Shown in pieces: positions 32,401 to 40,611 of a DNA stretch of 64,000 bases (its first letter is position 1; each line of letters begins with the position of its first letter). Under the pieces are notes generated by a model, which had not been told where the DNA came from, did not search any database, and was given only the letters and a program-made list of their open reading frames with translations. The translations under genes and the position numbers were made by a program. Location of the stretch: positions 62,001-126,000 of the forward strand of contig CAJUBE010000001.1 in assembly GCA_910584725.1 (NCBI GenBank), given 5' to 3'. Source of the stretch: an uncultured Lachnospiraceae bacterium (GTDB taxonomy: Bacteria > Bacillota > Clostridia > Lachnospirales > Lachnospiraceae).

Positions 32401-32691
32401 GTACGTGACGTCAATCGCCACCCCCGCAAACCGCAGCGGGTTTGCGAAACAGATGTCGATCGGAATCTCCGTATTTTTTCCGACGCGGTGACGGGGCGAC
32501 GCAATCTCCGCCCGTATGCCGCCCCGGACACGCCGCAAACTGACCGCGGATAATATAACGCCCGCTATCATCAGCAAAATCGCCACAAAGAGAAGATAGC
32601 TTCTGAAAAAACTCCACATCCACAGGAGAATGGCCGCTACCGCGAGAAATCCGATTATTCCTTTTATATTCAGCCGCAGCCCCTTATCCAT
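29446..32691 (-). CDS. DUF58-transglutaminase fusion membrane protein
   Basis: A 1081-residue protein that joins two normally separate partners of MoxR operons. The N-terminal part has two membrane segments and a DUF58 domain (DYEIREYAAGDELKNIHWKL near residue 210). A set of membrane helices (about 370-600) leads to an extracellular transglutaminase-like domain with Cys in SRKGYCAHFASAA and His in ASAHAWVEIFD. The third triad position, normally Asp in DPTP, is Asn (VVNPTPS). A last helix and cytoplasmic tail follow. The ATG shares one base with the moxR stop (TGATG), so translation is coupled. Probable role: envelope assembly or peptide crosslinking; the reaction is unknown. Confidence 0.85.
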   Translation of the reverse strand: MDKGLRLNIKGIIGFLAVAAILLWMWSFFRSYLLFVAILLMIAGVILSAVSLRRVRGGIRAEIASPRHRVGKNTEIPIDICFANPLRFAGVAIDVTYRCENIFTGSIEEKREKMWAAPGKGGKLRCLLNSNYAGRVRIRVEECRVYDFLHLFYLTYRAAEDGEVLVWTAFADGEETEERYSSIEGFPGESESRKRGVEYNPDYEIREYAAGDELKNIHWKLSAKQDKLMVRERLAAGREKVSVLLPLGDNPDENDVLMESLYGMGRLLLAKEYPVQLFWQGGRQQLCSRFIAEPGELENAMEEILSTYGIHASGSAEAQMSVEHPAEPYLLCQPVDGRGRSERMRPSDAVAKKSLRFEKIQESDRYDLFAAITRALLLFLLVYGAAGGFLAAFGIEFHSGLCMLVFFALSFALSAIDETGKKWLVNLTTLLVFLLYLYMAVTEYWVINNGYYYILNHIFEVARDYFDLSAGMEYTLIVEDGYRAVTTFAIFLGMVGIILLNIQLHNRCTLIKVMLLTLPPYVLPMYFACSPPLLYMIFLLTGYAAVMMLSYGRGRVSGQTRYILPVTAVAVVLFVRAVAFLVPEQSYTLLVPESAGKEASARGMENFAQYGMRALFPQNIAGSGVSGGKLNKGSAIMPSYETALVVRYTPYSFNPVYLKAFTGMDYIGTSWTEAAMEPPEDGNMEMSLISRQRRFEESDGTAEQGMGIMEVEKTGAGDPFEYRPYYTDYCNIEEEDGTYTYRYYPDNGKAAIPSGEEPYTRYLNVPASCETAVRRICEEAGFSGTEEEIARQIVTYFDENYHYTLRPGVYYGNPDYISHFLLESRKGYCAHFASAATMLFRQMGIPARYVEGYAFSYVNVVENGELVPGADYNDYYSGFSEIGATALVQIEIPEASAHAWVEIFDRERGWIVVNPTPSSAEEERTSFWDVFMRSEGGGTELALGDDILGGYIENALGVMGYVLFAVFLIAVILLATIRTIRREKERCLPDRERVKLAYGRLQKAAAKKDRDFRMQRTLKEQLAWIRENCHVEISEEQEEALYQVFFAENIDYDCEKLCRELNRCRRMRDSDSCIFERFIVK

Positions 32692-33611
32692 CAAACTGCA
32701 TGTATCCTTTCCGTGATCCGCATAATCATATTCGACGCATCCAGACCCTCGGCACGCGCGTGGGCATTCAGCCGGATCCGGTGCTTCCACACATCATCTA
32801 TCACACTGAGAACATCCTCCGGGACGACATAGTCGCCGCCCCGCATCATGGCCATCGCCCTTGCCATCTTAAGGAGCGCAATGCTGCCCCGCGGGCTTAC
32901 CCCGAGCGCAATACGCGGCTCCTTTCTCGTCTCCTCCGCCAGATTGACAATATACTCGTGAATTCTGTCGTCCGTATACAGATTTTCCGTCTGCGCGCGC
33001 AGTTCCATCAGACGATTTACCGTAATCACACTCTCTACCCGGTCCAACCCCTGCCCCACGCTTCCTTTCAGAATAGCAAGGGCATCGTCGTGGGAGGGAT
33101 ACCCCATACATAAACATACCAAAAAACGGTCAAGCTGGGATTCCGGCAAAAGCTGCGTGCCCGATGAGCCGAAAGGGTTCTCCGTCGCTATGACCGTAAA
33201 CGGGGGAGACAGCGGATAGGAGACGCCGTCCACAGTGACTTTTGCCTCCTCCATCACCTCCAGCAGCGCGGACTGCGTTTTGGAAGAAGTGCGGTTCAGT
33301 TCGTCCGCGAGAAAAAGGTTGCAGAATACCGCGCCCTTTTTATACTCAAATTCCCCTGTCGCACTGTTGTACATGGTAAATCCGACGATATCGCTGGGCA
33401 GCACATCCGGGGTAAACTGCATTCTCTTGCAGGAAAGCTCCATTGCCTTGCCCAGAGCCATTGCCAGCGTGGTCTTGCCCACGCCCGGTATATCCTCGAG
33501 CAGCACATGCCCGCCCGCAAGGATCGCGGCAAGCGCCTTGCGGATCACCCAGTCCTTTCCCTTCACAACCTTATTCACTTCGGCGACGACCTGTTCCAGT
33601 TCCCTGTTCAT
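32691..33611 (-). CDS. MoxR-family AAA+ ATPase
   Basis: A 306-residue AAA+ chaperone-like ATPase. Walker A is DIPGVGKTTLA, Walker B LFLADELNRTS, and the MoxR signature TENPFGSSGTQLLPESQLDR with FLV follows; the C-terminal lid has GVSPRGSIALLKMARAMAM. MoxR proteins act with DUF58 proteins in maturing envelope or metalloprotein complexes. The ATG at 33611 follows GGGAGAAAT; the open frame continues upstream without a better start. It overlaps the DUF58-transglutaminase gene by one base. Confidence 0.9.
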   Translation of the reverse strand: MNRELEQVVAEVNKVVKGKDWVIRKALAAILAGGHVLLEDIPGVGKTTLAMALGKAMELSCKRMQFTPDVLPSDIVGFTMYNSATGEFEYKKGAVFCNLFLADELNRTSSKTQSALLEVMEEAKVTVDGVSYPLSPPFTVIATENPFGSSGTQLLPESQLDRFLVCLCMGYPSHDDALAILKGSVGQGLDRVESVITVNRLMELRAQTENLYTDDRIHEYIVNLAEETRKEPRIALGVSPRGSIALLKMARAMAMMRGGDYVVPEDVLSVIDDVWKHRIRLNAHARAEGLDASNMIMRITERIHAV

Positions 33612-33741
33612 ATATTTCTCCCGTGCGATTCTCTTTTTCTGCGTATTTAACTGCCCTTTGCTATTTGTATACAGTTCCCACTGTCTCCCTGTCATTCCTT
33701 GTTTTCGGCACAGCCTCCTCCCGGTCGGGGCAAAATGCAAT

Positions 33742-34734
33742 TTACAGGCTGATTCGGTACCACATGTTCCGCCACAATTCCCACTGAATCCTGCCGTATG
33801 CCGGAAGCCGCTTTGCCAAAAATACCACTTTTTTTGCCTTGCCCTGCGGAGAGCGGCACAGACGCAGCCCCTCCGCCGTTCCCTGCAGCCAGCTTTTGAC
33901 CAGTCCCTTTTTCAGAAAGAAGAGCGTCTTAATCAGAAAGCCCGCAAGCAGAAACGGGAGATTCAAAAGAATCTGCACAGGCGGCATATTCTTATAAACG
34001 AGATAAACGCTGTTTCTCGCGGACAGTTTCACCTTAAAGTCGTTGTGGCGGGAGCCGGAAACACCGCTTCCCGCGTGGCGCACCACCGCCTCCGGCACAT
34101 AGAGGCTGCGATAGCCGTGTATTCTGGCGCGGTAGCCGATATCCACATCCTCCAGATAGGCAAAATGGTTCTCGTCCAGCAGCCCGATCTTCTCAAGGAC
34201 ACTCCTGCGGTATATGCAGGCGCCCCCGCAGGCGCTGAAAACTTCCCGTGACCGCCCGTAGTCCGCCGCCGGCTTGTCCTTTCCCGCGGCAAAAGCCCAG
34301 CCCAGCGCGCAGTAATAGTCCCCAGCGTCGTCGATCAGCTCCGGGCGGTACATGTTCACCATCCGCGCCGCCCCGGAAAAGGCTTTTTTGTCCCCGTCGA
34401 GTGCCTTTTCCAGCGCGCGGACAAAGCCGGATTCCACGACCGTATCATTGTTCAATAAAATAACGTATGGTGCTTTATCTCCGTCGCTCTCCGCAATCCC
34501 CCGGTTCACCGCCCTGCAGAAACCGTAGTTCTTGTCCAGAGAAATCACCCGCACATGCGGAAATTTTTCCTGCACAAGCTCCCTGCTCCCGTCCGCAGAC
34601 CCGTTGTCCACCACTACCACACTGGCAGGCTCGTCTGTCAGTGAATTAAGGCAATTCTCTATATATTTAATCCCATTATAATTTGGAATAATAATCGTTG
34701 AGCGTACTCTGTCCTTCTTTGTTTCTTGCGGCAT
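33742..34734 (-). CDS. Family 2 glycosyltransferase, rhamnosyltransferase-like
   Basis: About 330 residues: STIIIPNYNGIKYIENCL, VVVDNGSADGSRELV, the DXD region VILLNNDTVVESGF, ACGGACIYRRSVLEKIGLLD and FAYLEDVDIGYRARIHGY. This order is typical of dTDP-rhamnose-using GT2 enzymes of rhamnan and O-antigen clusters. A hydrophobic segment near residue 265 may anchor it to the membrane. ATG 34734 follows AGGAAGGAAAGA. Part of the polysaccharide locus, upstream of moxR. Confidence 0.86.
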   Translation of the reverse strand: MPQETKKDRVRSTIIIPNYNGIKYIENCLNSLTDEPASVVVVDNGSADGSRELVQEKFPHVRVISLDKNYGFCRAVNRGIAESDGDKAPYVILLNNDTVVESGFVRALEKALDGDKKAFSGAARMVNMYRPELIDDAGDYYCALGWAFAAGKDKPAADYGRSREVFSACGGACIYRRSVLEKIGLLDENHFAYLEDVDIGYRARIHGYRSLYVPEAVVRHAGSGVSGSRHNDFKVKLSARNSVYLVYKNMPPVQILLNLPFLLAGFLIKTLFFLKKGLVKSWLQGTAEGLRLCRSPQGKAKKVVFLAKRLPAYGRIQWELWRNMWYRISL

Positions 34735-34850
34735 TCTTTCCTTCCTCAATTTCTATACGCGCTTCCGTAATTGTGCAGCTCCTCATAATCCTATATTAGT
34801 GGTGCGAATCACATAATCATAAGCAGACCCTTGGAATGTGCACCCAACCC

Positions 34851-36272
34851 CTATAATCGAATTGTAATGCCCGGATCCCAGACAACCAGATACCCTTCCC
34901 TGCGCACCGCCTCTCCCAAGGCCATGCTGAGTTTCCGATAACCGGCCTCGTCGCAGGTAAGTCCCGACACATCCGCCACATGAATTTCCCGCTTGCCCCG
35001 CCGTTCTTTCACCTGCATATCCTTCTCCCGGTAGGACAGTCCCGTAATTTCAGAAAATAACGGTTGTAATTCCTCTCGAAGCCGCATACAGCGGATATCC
35101 ACCGCAGCGCAGTCCTGCCGCATCACGGCGAGATGCGTACTCCCCCCGGTAAAGCGGGCCGGAAGCCCCTCATACAGACAGCGGCCCTCCCCGTCATAAC
35201 CGCCCGCAAAGATACGGCCTTTTCCGTCAAGAATCCGTCCGCCCACCATGCCCGCGTCCCGCCTTACCCCCAGCAGATCCGGCTCGTAAGCAATGTGGTA
35301 AAACCCCAGATGCAGACTGTGCTCCACCTGCACCCGGAAACCGCGCCCGGCGCAGAAATCCGCGAGGGCGCACCGCCCCGCTTCGTAGGCGTAGGTTTTG
35401 CTCGCTGTATTTAACGCCGTGGAGTCCCTGTGAGAGCGCCAGTGGTAGAGCACCTTCGGGATGTGGCAGATGCGCGCCGTATCAGGGACGAGAGCGCTGT
35501 CCGGCCAAAGGCTGTCCACCACCCGCAGCACCAGATCATAATCCTGTGCGCCGTCGTAGTCCGCCCGCAGCTTCAGCCGCTTCATCAGCCCCGTTTCCAC
35601 AGCCATAAAGTGGCAGATATAGTTATTTGACAATATTAAATCCAAATTAAAGTTTTCCTTTTTGTTAGGGAATACGAAGGTTTGCGCCCCCTCGTCGAAC
35701 TTGTCCTCGTCGGAATACAAAAGTATCGGAGAGACCCCGGCCCGCCTGCTCTGATGTACACAAACCGCCATATTATATAACGCATCGGGTGTTATGAAAT
35801 CATCATGATCGAGAAGCGCAATGTAATCTCCCGACGCCGCCATAATTCCGGCATTGGTATTTTCCGCAATTCCCCGGTTCTCCGAAAGACGGCTATAACG
35901 AATCCGCATGTCATCCGTGTCGTGAATGATCTGCCGCACCGTGCGCTCCACATCGCTGCCCATGCTCGCATCCATGATAAGCAGCTCCCAGCGCACATAG
36001 CTCTGTGACTGCACGGAAGCAATCATTTCCCGCAGATATGTCTCCTTCGTCTCGTAGGCCGGCACGACGATACTGAACAGATACGGATAATCTGCCGTCT
36101 CCTCCCTCTGCTTTGCAAGCGTCTCCGCATCGGGGGCAGTGTAACGGTAATCCGCCTTTCTTTCCTCCTGCACGCGCTCCGCCGCCGCATAGAACGTGCC
36201 CGCCAGCCCGTTCTTTTTCAGATAATTTACGGTTTTTCTCACATTGTCGATTCTCAGTATCCGGTTTCCCAT
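34851..36272 (-). CDS. Family 2 glycosyltransferase with extended C-terminus
   Basis: A 473-residue soluble protein: a short helical N-terminal region, a GT2 domain (about 65-310) with FSIVVPAYETKETYLREMI, LLIMDASMGSDVERTV, GIAENTNAGIMAASGDYIAL ending at the DXD in LLDHDDFITPDAL, YSDEDKFDE and GAQDYDLVLRVV, then a beta-rich tail of about 140 residues. The same domain style appears in the first halves of the larger glycosyltransferases at 38.4 and 40.6 kb. ATG 36272 follows GGGAGAACC. Confidence 0.85.
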   Translation of the reverse strand: MGNRILRIDNVRKTVNYLKKNGLAGTFYAAAERVQEERKADYRYTAPDAETLAKQREETADYPYLFSIVVPAYETKETYLREMIASVQSQSYVRWELLIMDASMGSDVERTVRQIIHDTDDMRIRYSRLSENRGIAENTNAGIMAASGDYIALLDHDDFITPDALYNMAVCVHQSRRAGVSPILLYSDEDKFDEGAQTFVFPNKKENFNLDLILSNNYICHFMAVETGLMKRLKLRADYDGAQDYDLVLRVVDSLWPDSALVPDTARICHIPKVLYHWRSHRDSTALNTASKTYAYEAGRCALADFCAGRGFRVQVEHSLHLGFYHIAYEPDLLGVRRDAGMVGGRILDGKGRIFAGGYDGEGRCLYEGLPARFTGGSTHLAVMRQDCAAVDIRCMRLREELQPLFSEITGLSYREKDMQVKERRGKREIHVADVSGLTCDEAGYRKLSMALGEAVRREGYLVVWDPGITIRL

Positions 36273-36296
36273 TATGGTTCTCCCTGTCTTTCAATC

Positions 36297-36424
36297 GGGC
36301 GGGGAAACTTTTCCCTGCCCGCCGCTCCGCCCGCATGTCGCTGTAAATGGCAAGATCCCTTATGCGGGCGGGCGCATATAAGGTAAGCCGCCCCGCACTT
36401 ATATGCCGGGGCGGCCCTTTTTCC
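36297..36424. repeat. Three-hairpin intergenic element, copy B
   Basis: Hairpin 1: GGGCGGGGAA from 36297 with TTCCCTGCCC ending 36320. Hairpin 2: CCGCCCGCAT 36327-36336 with ATGCGGGCGG 36362-36371. Hairpin 3: GCCGCCCCG 36387-36395 with CGGGGCGGC 36407-36415, followed on the plus strand by a T-run. It lies directly after the phosphohexomutase stop codon. Relative to copy A, hairpin 1 shows A-T to G-C and T-A to C-G exchanges and hairpin 2 a G-C to C-G exchange. Confidence 0.72.
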
Positions 36425-36425
36425 T

Positions 36426-38147
36426 TTAAATATTCTTCTTAACCTCTTCTGTCAGCCGGTCCAGCTTCTCCTGCGCATCCTCCAAGCTCGTTCCCTTCAC
36501 GCCCATATAGAACTTGATCTTCGGCTCCGTGCCGGAAGGTCTCGCACAGCACCATGAGTCGTTGGTCAGGTCAAAGTACAGAACATTCGACTGCGGCAGC
36601 CCGGTCTCGCCCGTCTCTCCCGTCTCCAGATTCAAGGTCTTTCCTGTGTCGTAGTCCCTGAACTCCTTCACCGTAAGCTCACCGAAGCTCTTCGGCGGAT
36701 TCTGGCGCAGCTTGTTCATCAGATCCTCAATCTCCTTCGCGCCCTCAATGCCTTTCTTGGTGATGGAATACTGGCTCTCTTTATAGTAGCCGTACTTCTC
36801 ATAGAGGTTGATCATCTGATCCCAGACGGTCCTGCCGTTCTTCTTGCACCATGCCGCCATCTCGCACAGGCACATTACCGCCACGATCGCGTCCTTATCC
36901 CTCGCGTGTGTACCCGCCAGACAGCCGTAGCTCTCCTCCAGACCGAACACATAGTTGTTGGAGCCGGTCTGCTCAAAGAGTTTGATCTGCTCGCCGATAA
37001 ACTTAAAGCCTGTCAGCACCTCGATAAACCGTACCTTATAATCCTCAGAGATCGCCCGCGCCATATTGGTGGTCACAATGGTGGTCACCAGAGCGGGATT
37101 CTCCGGCATTTTTCCTGTCGCCGTCCGCTCACGCAGGATGTATTCCGCAACGAGCATACCGGACATGTTGCCCGTGAAAGGCACATATTCGCCGGACTTG
37201 GTATCCAGCGCATAAATGCCGAGTCTGTCGGCATCGGGATCGGTCGCCAGCACGATATCGGCGTTTTTCTCCTTCGCCAGCTTCAGCGCAAGGGTGAATG
37301 CCTTGGGATCTTCCGGGTTAGGATACTCCAGCGTGGTGAAATTGGGATCGGGCATTTCCTGCTCGGGCACCACATACACGTTCTTAAAGCCAAGCTCGGA
37401 GAGGATCCGTCTCACAGGCACATTGCCCGTACCGTTGAAGGGTGAGTAGACGATCTTCATATCCTCCGCCATCTCCGCGATCACTTCGGGATGGATGATC
37501 TGCTTTTTCAGCTCCGCCATGTACTTGTCGTCGATCTCCTTGCCGATAACCACATAGAGTCCGGCCTTCTTCGCCTCTTCCTTGTCCATGGTCTTCACGG
37601 TATGGTAATCGGTCACATTGTTGACCTCTGTGATAATCTCCTTATCCTTGGGCGCCGTCACCTGCGCGCCGTCCTCCCAATAGCACTTGTAACCGTTGTA
37701 CTCCGGCGGATTGTGGCTCGCCGTGATCACGATACCCGAGATACAGCCAAGCTCTCTGAGCGCGAAGGATAACTCGGGTGTGGGCCGAAGCGCGTCGAAC
37801 ACATACGCCTTGATGCCGTTCGCCGCAAGGCACAGCGCCGCCTCATCCGCAAACTCGGGAGACATTCTTCTGGAATCGTAGGCAATCGCCACGCCCTTCT
37901 CCTCGCCGCCCTGTTTCTTTATGTAGTTTGCCAGCCCCTGCGTCGCCTTGCGCACCGTATAGATGTTCATACGGTTCGTACCCGCGCCGATCACGCCGCG
38001 AAGTCCGCCTGTACCAAACGCAAGCTCCTTGTAAAAGCGATCCTCGATTTCCTTCTCGTCATTTCTGATCGCCAGAAGCTCCTGCTTCGTCGCCTCGTCA
38101 AAGTAGGAATCCTCCAGCCAAAACTCAAACTGCTCTTTGTAGCCCAT
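36426..38147 (-). CDS. pgcA: Phosphoglucomutase/phosphomannomutase
   Basis: A 573-residue alpha-D-phosphohexomutase that interconverts glucose-1-phosphate and glucose-6-phosphate (or the mannose pair), feeding nucleotide-sugar synthesis including RfbA. All four sites are visible: the phosphoserine loop GIVITASHNPPEYNGYK, the metal-binding ATDPDADRLGIY, the sugar loop GLEESYGCL and the phosphate loop RPSGTEPKIKFYMG. ATG 38147 follows GGAGGG. Length is that of the large bacterial PgcA-type enzymes. Confidence 0.94.
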   Translation of the reverse strand: MGYKEQFEFWLEDSYFDEATKQELLAIRNDEKEIEDRFYKELAFGTGGLRGVIGAGTNRMNIYTVRKATQGLANYIKKQGGEEKGVAIAYDSRRMSPEFADEAALCLAANGIKAYVFDALRPTPELSFALRELGCISGIVITASHNPPEYNGYKCYWEDGAQVTAPKDKEIITEVNNVTDYHTVKTMDKEEAKKAGLYVVIGKEIDDKYMAELKKQIIHPEVIAEMAEDMKIVYSPFNGTGNVPVRRILSELGFKNVYVVPEQEMPDPNFTTLEYPNPEDPKAFTLALKLAKEKNADIVLATDPDADRLGIYALDTKSGEYVPFTGNMSGMLVAEYILRERTATGKMPENPALVTTIVTTNMARAISEDYKVRFIEVLTGFKFIGEQIKLFEQTGSNNYVFGLEESYGCLAGTHARDKDAIVAVMCLCEMAAWCKKNGRTVWDQMINLYEKYGYYKESQYSITKKGIEGAKEIEDLMNKLRQNPPKSFGELTVKEFRDYDTGKTLNLETGETGETGLPQSNVLYFDLTNDSWCCARPSGTEPKIKFYMGVKGTSLEDAQEKLDRLTEEVKKNI

Positions 38148-38212
38148 TTTGAAACCCTCCTTATTAAATAATGTTATATTGCAACAATCGTTATTTAAAC
38201 ATCGGATCCTGC

Positions 38213-38374
38213 CTATTTCTGATCTTTAGCCGTCGCGATTTTATCCAAAAGTTCCACAATCTCATCTGTTGTATACTCTTTCTTATCTCCCTGCGTAAAC
38301 AGCAGTCTCAACTCATAAAGCGTAGACATTTTTACACTCTGCATTTCTTTTTCAGTCATATCAGTAACCTCCAT
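38213..38374 (-). CDS. Small protein of unknown function
   Basis: About 53 residues, predicted mostly helical, rich in Met/Glu/Lys (MTEKEMQSVKMSTLYELRLL, then a charged KEYTTDEIVELLDKIATAK end). I do not recognise it. ATG 38374 follows GGGGG; a second ATG 15 bases later follows GGAGG and is equally plausible. It stands between a glycosyltransferase and the phosphohexomutase on the same strand, with its own ribosome site, so it is probably translated. Confidence 0.5.
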   Translation of the reverse strand: MEVTDMTEKEMQSVKMSTLYELRLLFTQGDKKEYTTDEIVELLDKIATAKDQK

Positions 38375-38447
38375 ATTTGTTACCCCCTTTCGGATCACCC
38401 GCCCCTACAAAGATTATAGTAAAAGTGGGTGTTTCGGTCAAGGTATT

Positions 38448-40496
38448 TCACGATTCCGTTTTATCTGTCTTATTTTCAGAAATCTTCAGCGCAAAATCGC
38501 TGCGGTCCAGAGAGAAATTCGGATTGTAGTAAGGATCCCCCTGCTCAAGCAGGTCTTTCCACCGCTCCCGAAACAGCGCGGACTCCTTCTCGTACCGCTC
38601 GGCGTTCGCGCCCGAAAGATCCGTTCCCCGGGAAGCCGACTCATAGTGGTAAAGCTCCGCGAAAGGAGTAAACACATTCACCCGCCCGGCCTTCCAGGCG
38701 CGGATGCAAAGATCCACATCGTTGAGCGCCACGGCAAACTGCTCGTCCAACCCGCCCAGTTCCTGATATAGCGACTTTCTCATCATCAGGCAGGCGCCCG
38801 TCACCGCCATCACATTCTGCGCATAGCAGAGCCGCCCCATATACCCGAGGTTTCGGTGATCCACACGGTAATGGCTGTGCCCCGCCGTCCGGTGCGCACC
38901 CAGCCCCAGAACCACGCCCGCATGTTGGATGGTCCTGTCCTCGTAGTAGAGCTTCGCGCCCACCGCACCCACATCTTTCCGCTGGGCATACATCAAAAGC
39001 TCCTCTATCCAGTCAGGTGTTATGACACTCGTGTCATTGTTCAAAAGAAGCACATACTCACCCTCTGCCCGGGAAACACCCAGATTGTTGATCCTGGAAT
39101 AGTTAAAGTCCCCCTCGTAGGTGATCACCCTGACAGCAGGATTCTCCTGTATTTTCTTATAATAGGCAAAAATTTCCTCCGAGACGCTGTTATTTTCCAC
39201 CACAACGATCTCGTAATTGTCATACGTGCTGCGCTCTAATATAGAAGCGATACACCGCGTTAAATCCTCGATGTGGTCTTTGTTCGCAATCACAATGGAA
39301 ACCTTCGGGTTGCCCAGAATCTCGTATTTGATCTGAAAAATCGTCTCAAAAGCCTTGGTGGAAGTGATCTCAAAGTTTTTAAAGCCCTGCGCCGTCAGGT
39401 GGGCCGCCACCGCCCCTTTCGCCGCCTCGATGGCATAGCTCTTCGCGCTGATGTCGGAGGCAACGCTGCCCGCGTGGGAACGCCAGTAATACATCAGCTT
39501 CGGCACATGCACCACGCACTTTGCGCGGGAAGTGAGCCGCAGAATCATGTCGTGATCCTGACTGCCGTCAAACTCGGAGCGGAACAGCTCCGTCCCGTCC
39601 AGAAGGCGTCTCGCAAAAGCGCTGAAATGACAGATATAGTTGTTTGCCCGCAGATTGTCCGGCGCATAATCCGGCTTAAAATGCAGGGTAATCATGTCGT
39701 CAACGCTGCCGCTGCCCTTGAAGGTGGCCTCGTCGCAGTAAATATAGTCGGCCCCCTTCTCGCAGATCACCTTCATGTACTCGTAGAGCACACACGGATG
39801 CAGCACGTCATCGTGGTCAAAGAGCGCGATATAATTTCCCGAAGCCATGGACAGGCAGGCGTTGGTGTTGCCGGAAATGCCCTCATTTTTCTCCAGTTTT
39901 TTATACAAAATCCGGCAGTAGAGACTGCTGCTGGGACGCAGGTACTGTTTGTCCCTCTCCATGTATTCCCGGCAGACCTGCTCCACATAAGCGTGCTCCT
40001 CATCCGACCCGTCCGCCAGACACAGCTCCCATCCCTCGTAAGTCTGATCCATCACGGACTCGATGGCCTGCCGCAGAAATTTCTCCGGTGTGTTGTAAAG
40101 CGGCATAAGAATGCTGAATTTGACCTCTCTTTCAAACTTGTGAAGGCGCTGTCTCGCCGCCTCCTCAATCTCCGGGAAGCTTGCAGTCCCATGCTGCGCC
40201 CTCGCCTGCCGTTCGATCATTTTTGCGTTCAGCTTGCGGGCAATCCCTTTGAGGCTCCCGTAATAGCCGAGCCGCTCCTTCACCCGTGCCATCTTGTGAA
40301 AGAGCATACGAAGCGGCTTAGATGCCCGCCACAGAAAACTTTCCTTAATTCTGGCAAGCTTTCCTTCCGTCTGCGCCCTGTTGATCTCCGCCTCCGACAA
40401 CTTTTCCGTAAGCGCGCGGCCCCGGCGCTTTTCCCGCCCGTAAGCCTCCTTATAAAAGCGGAGCGCCTCCGTCTCCGTCATTCCCTTTCTGTCCAT
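38448..40496 (-). CDS. Two-domain family 2 glycosyltransferase
   Basis: A 682-residue protein with a coiled N-terminal region ending in ESFLWRASKPLRML, then two GT2 domains. The first (about 125-340) has FSILMPLYNTPEKFLRQAIE and the DXD in ALFDHDDVLHP. The second (about 400-630) has VSIVIANKDHIEDLTRCI, VVVENNSVSEEIF, the DXD in LLLNNDTSVITPDW, and ALNDVDLCIRAWKAG. Such tandem enzymes build repeating polymers by alternating two linkages. No membrane segment. ATG 40496 follows GGAGAGGAAG. Neighbours are another two-domain glycosyltransferase and a small gene. Confidence 0.88.
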   Translation of the reverse strand: MDRKGMTETEALRFYKEAYGREKRRGRALTEKLSEAEINRAQTEGKLARIKESFLWRASKPLRMLFHKMARVKERLGYYGSLKGIARKLNAKMIERQARAQHGTASFPEIEEAARQRLHKFEREVKFSILMPLYNTPEKFLRQAIESVMDQTYEGWELCLADGSDEEHAYVEQVCREYMERDKQYLRPSSSLYCRILYKKLEKNEGISGNTNACLSMASGNYIALFDHDDVLHPCVLYEYMKVICEKGADYIYCDEATFKGSGSVDDMITLHFKPDYAPDNLRANNYICHFSAFARRLLDGTELFRSEFDGSQDHDMILRLTSRAKCVVHVPKLMYYWRSHAGSVASDISAKSYAIEAAKGAVAAHLTAQGFKNFEITSTKAFETIFQIKYEILGNPKVSIVIANKDHIEDLTRCIASILERSTYDNYEIVVVENNSVSEEIFAYYKKIQENPAVRVITYEGDFNYSRINNLGVSRAEGEYVLLLNNDTSVITPDWIEELLMYAQRKDVGAVGAKLYYEDRTIQHAGVVLGLGAHRTAGHSHYRVDHRNLGYMGRLCYAQNVMAVTGACLMMRKSLYQELGGLDEQFAVALNDVDLCIRAWKAGRVNVFTPFAELYHYESASRGTDLSGANAERYEKESALFRERWKDLLEQGDPYYNPNFSLDRSDFALKISENKTDKTES

Positions 40497-40520
40497 AACT
40501 CTTCCTCTCCAAATCTATGC

Positions 40521-40609
40521 AGAGAATGTCTTTATTTTGGGCATTCTCTTACGCGAACCTCAGTACCGCCAAGTCTGCTTTGCTGACTTTGAAGTACTAA
40601 GGTTCGCGT
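40521..40609. repeat. Two-hairpin stop-codon repeat, copy at 40.6 kb
   Basis: Hairpin 1: AGAGAATG 40521-40528 with CATTCTCT 40542-40549. Hairpin 2: outer stem ACGCGAACCT 40551-40560 with AGGTTCGCGT 40600-40609 (10 bp, perfect), AGTAC 40562-40566 with GTACT 40594-40598, and AAGTC 40571-40575 with GACTT 40585-40589. It ends two bases from the stop codon of the upstream glycosyltransferase. The inner stem is of the CCAAGTC type rather than the GGCGTCC type. Confidence 0.85.
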
Positions 40610-40611
40610 TT

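Noticed and set aside
33235..34251. Open frame spanning moxR and a glycosyltransferase on the other strand
   Set aside because: Crosses two well-supported genes and their gap.
39273..40586. 437-codon open frame opposite the two-domain glycosyltransferase
   Set aside because: Composition is that of an antisense shadow and it runs through the GT gene and repeat hairpins.
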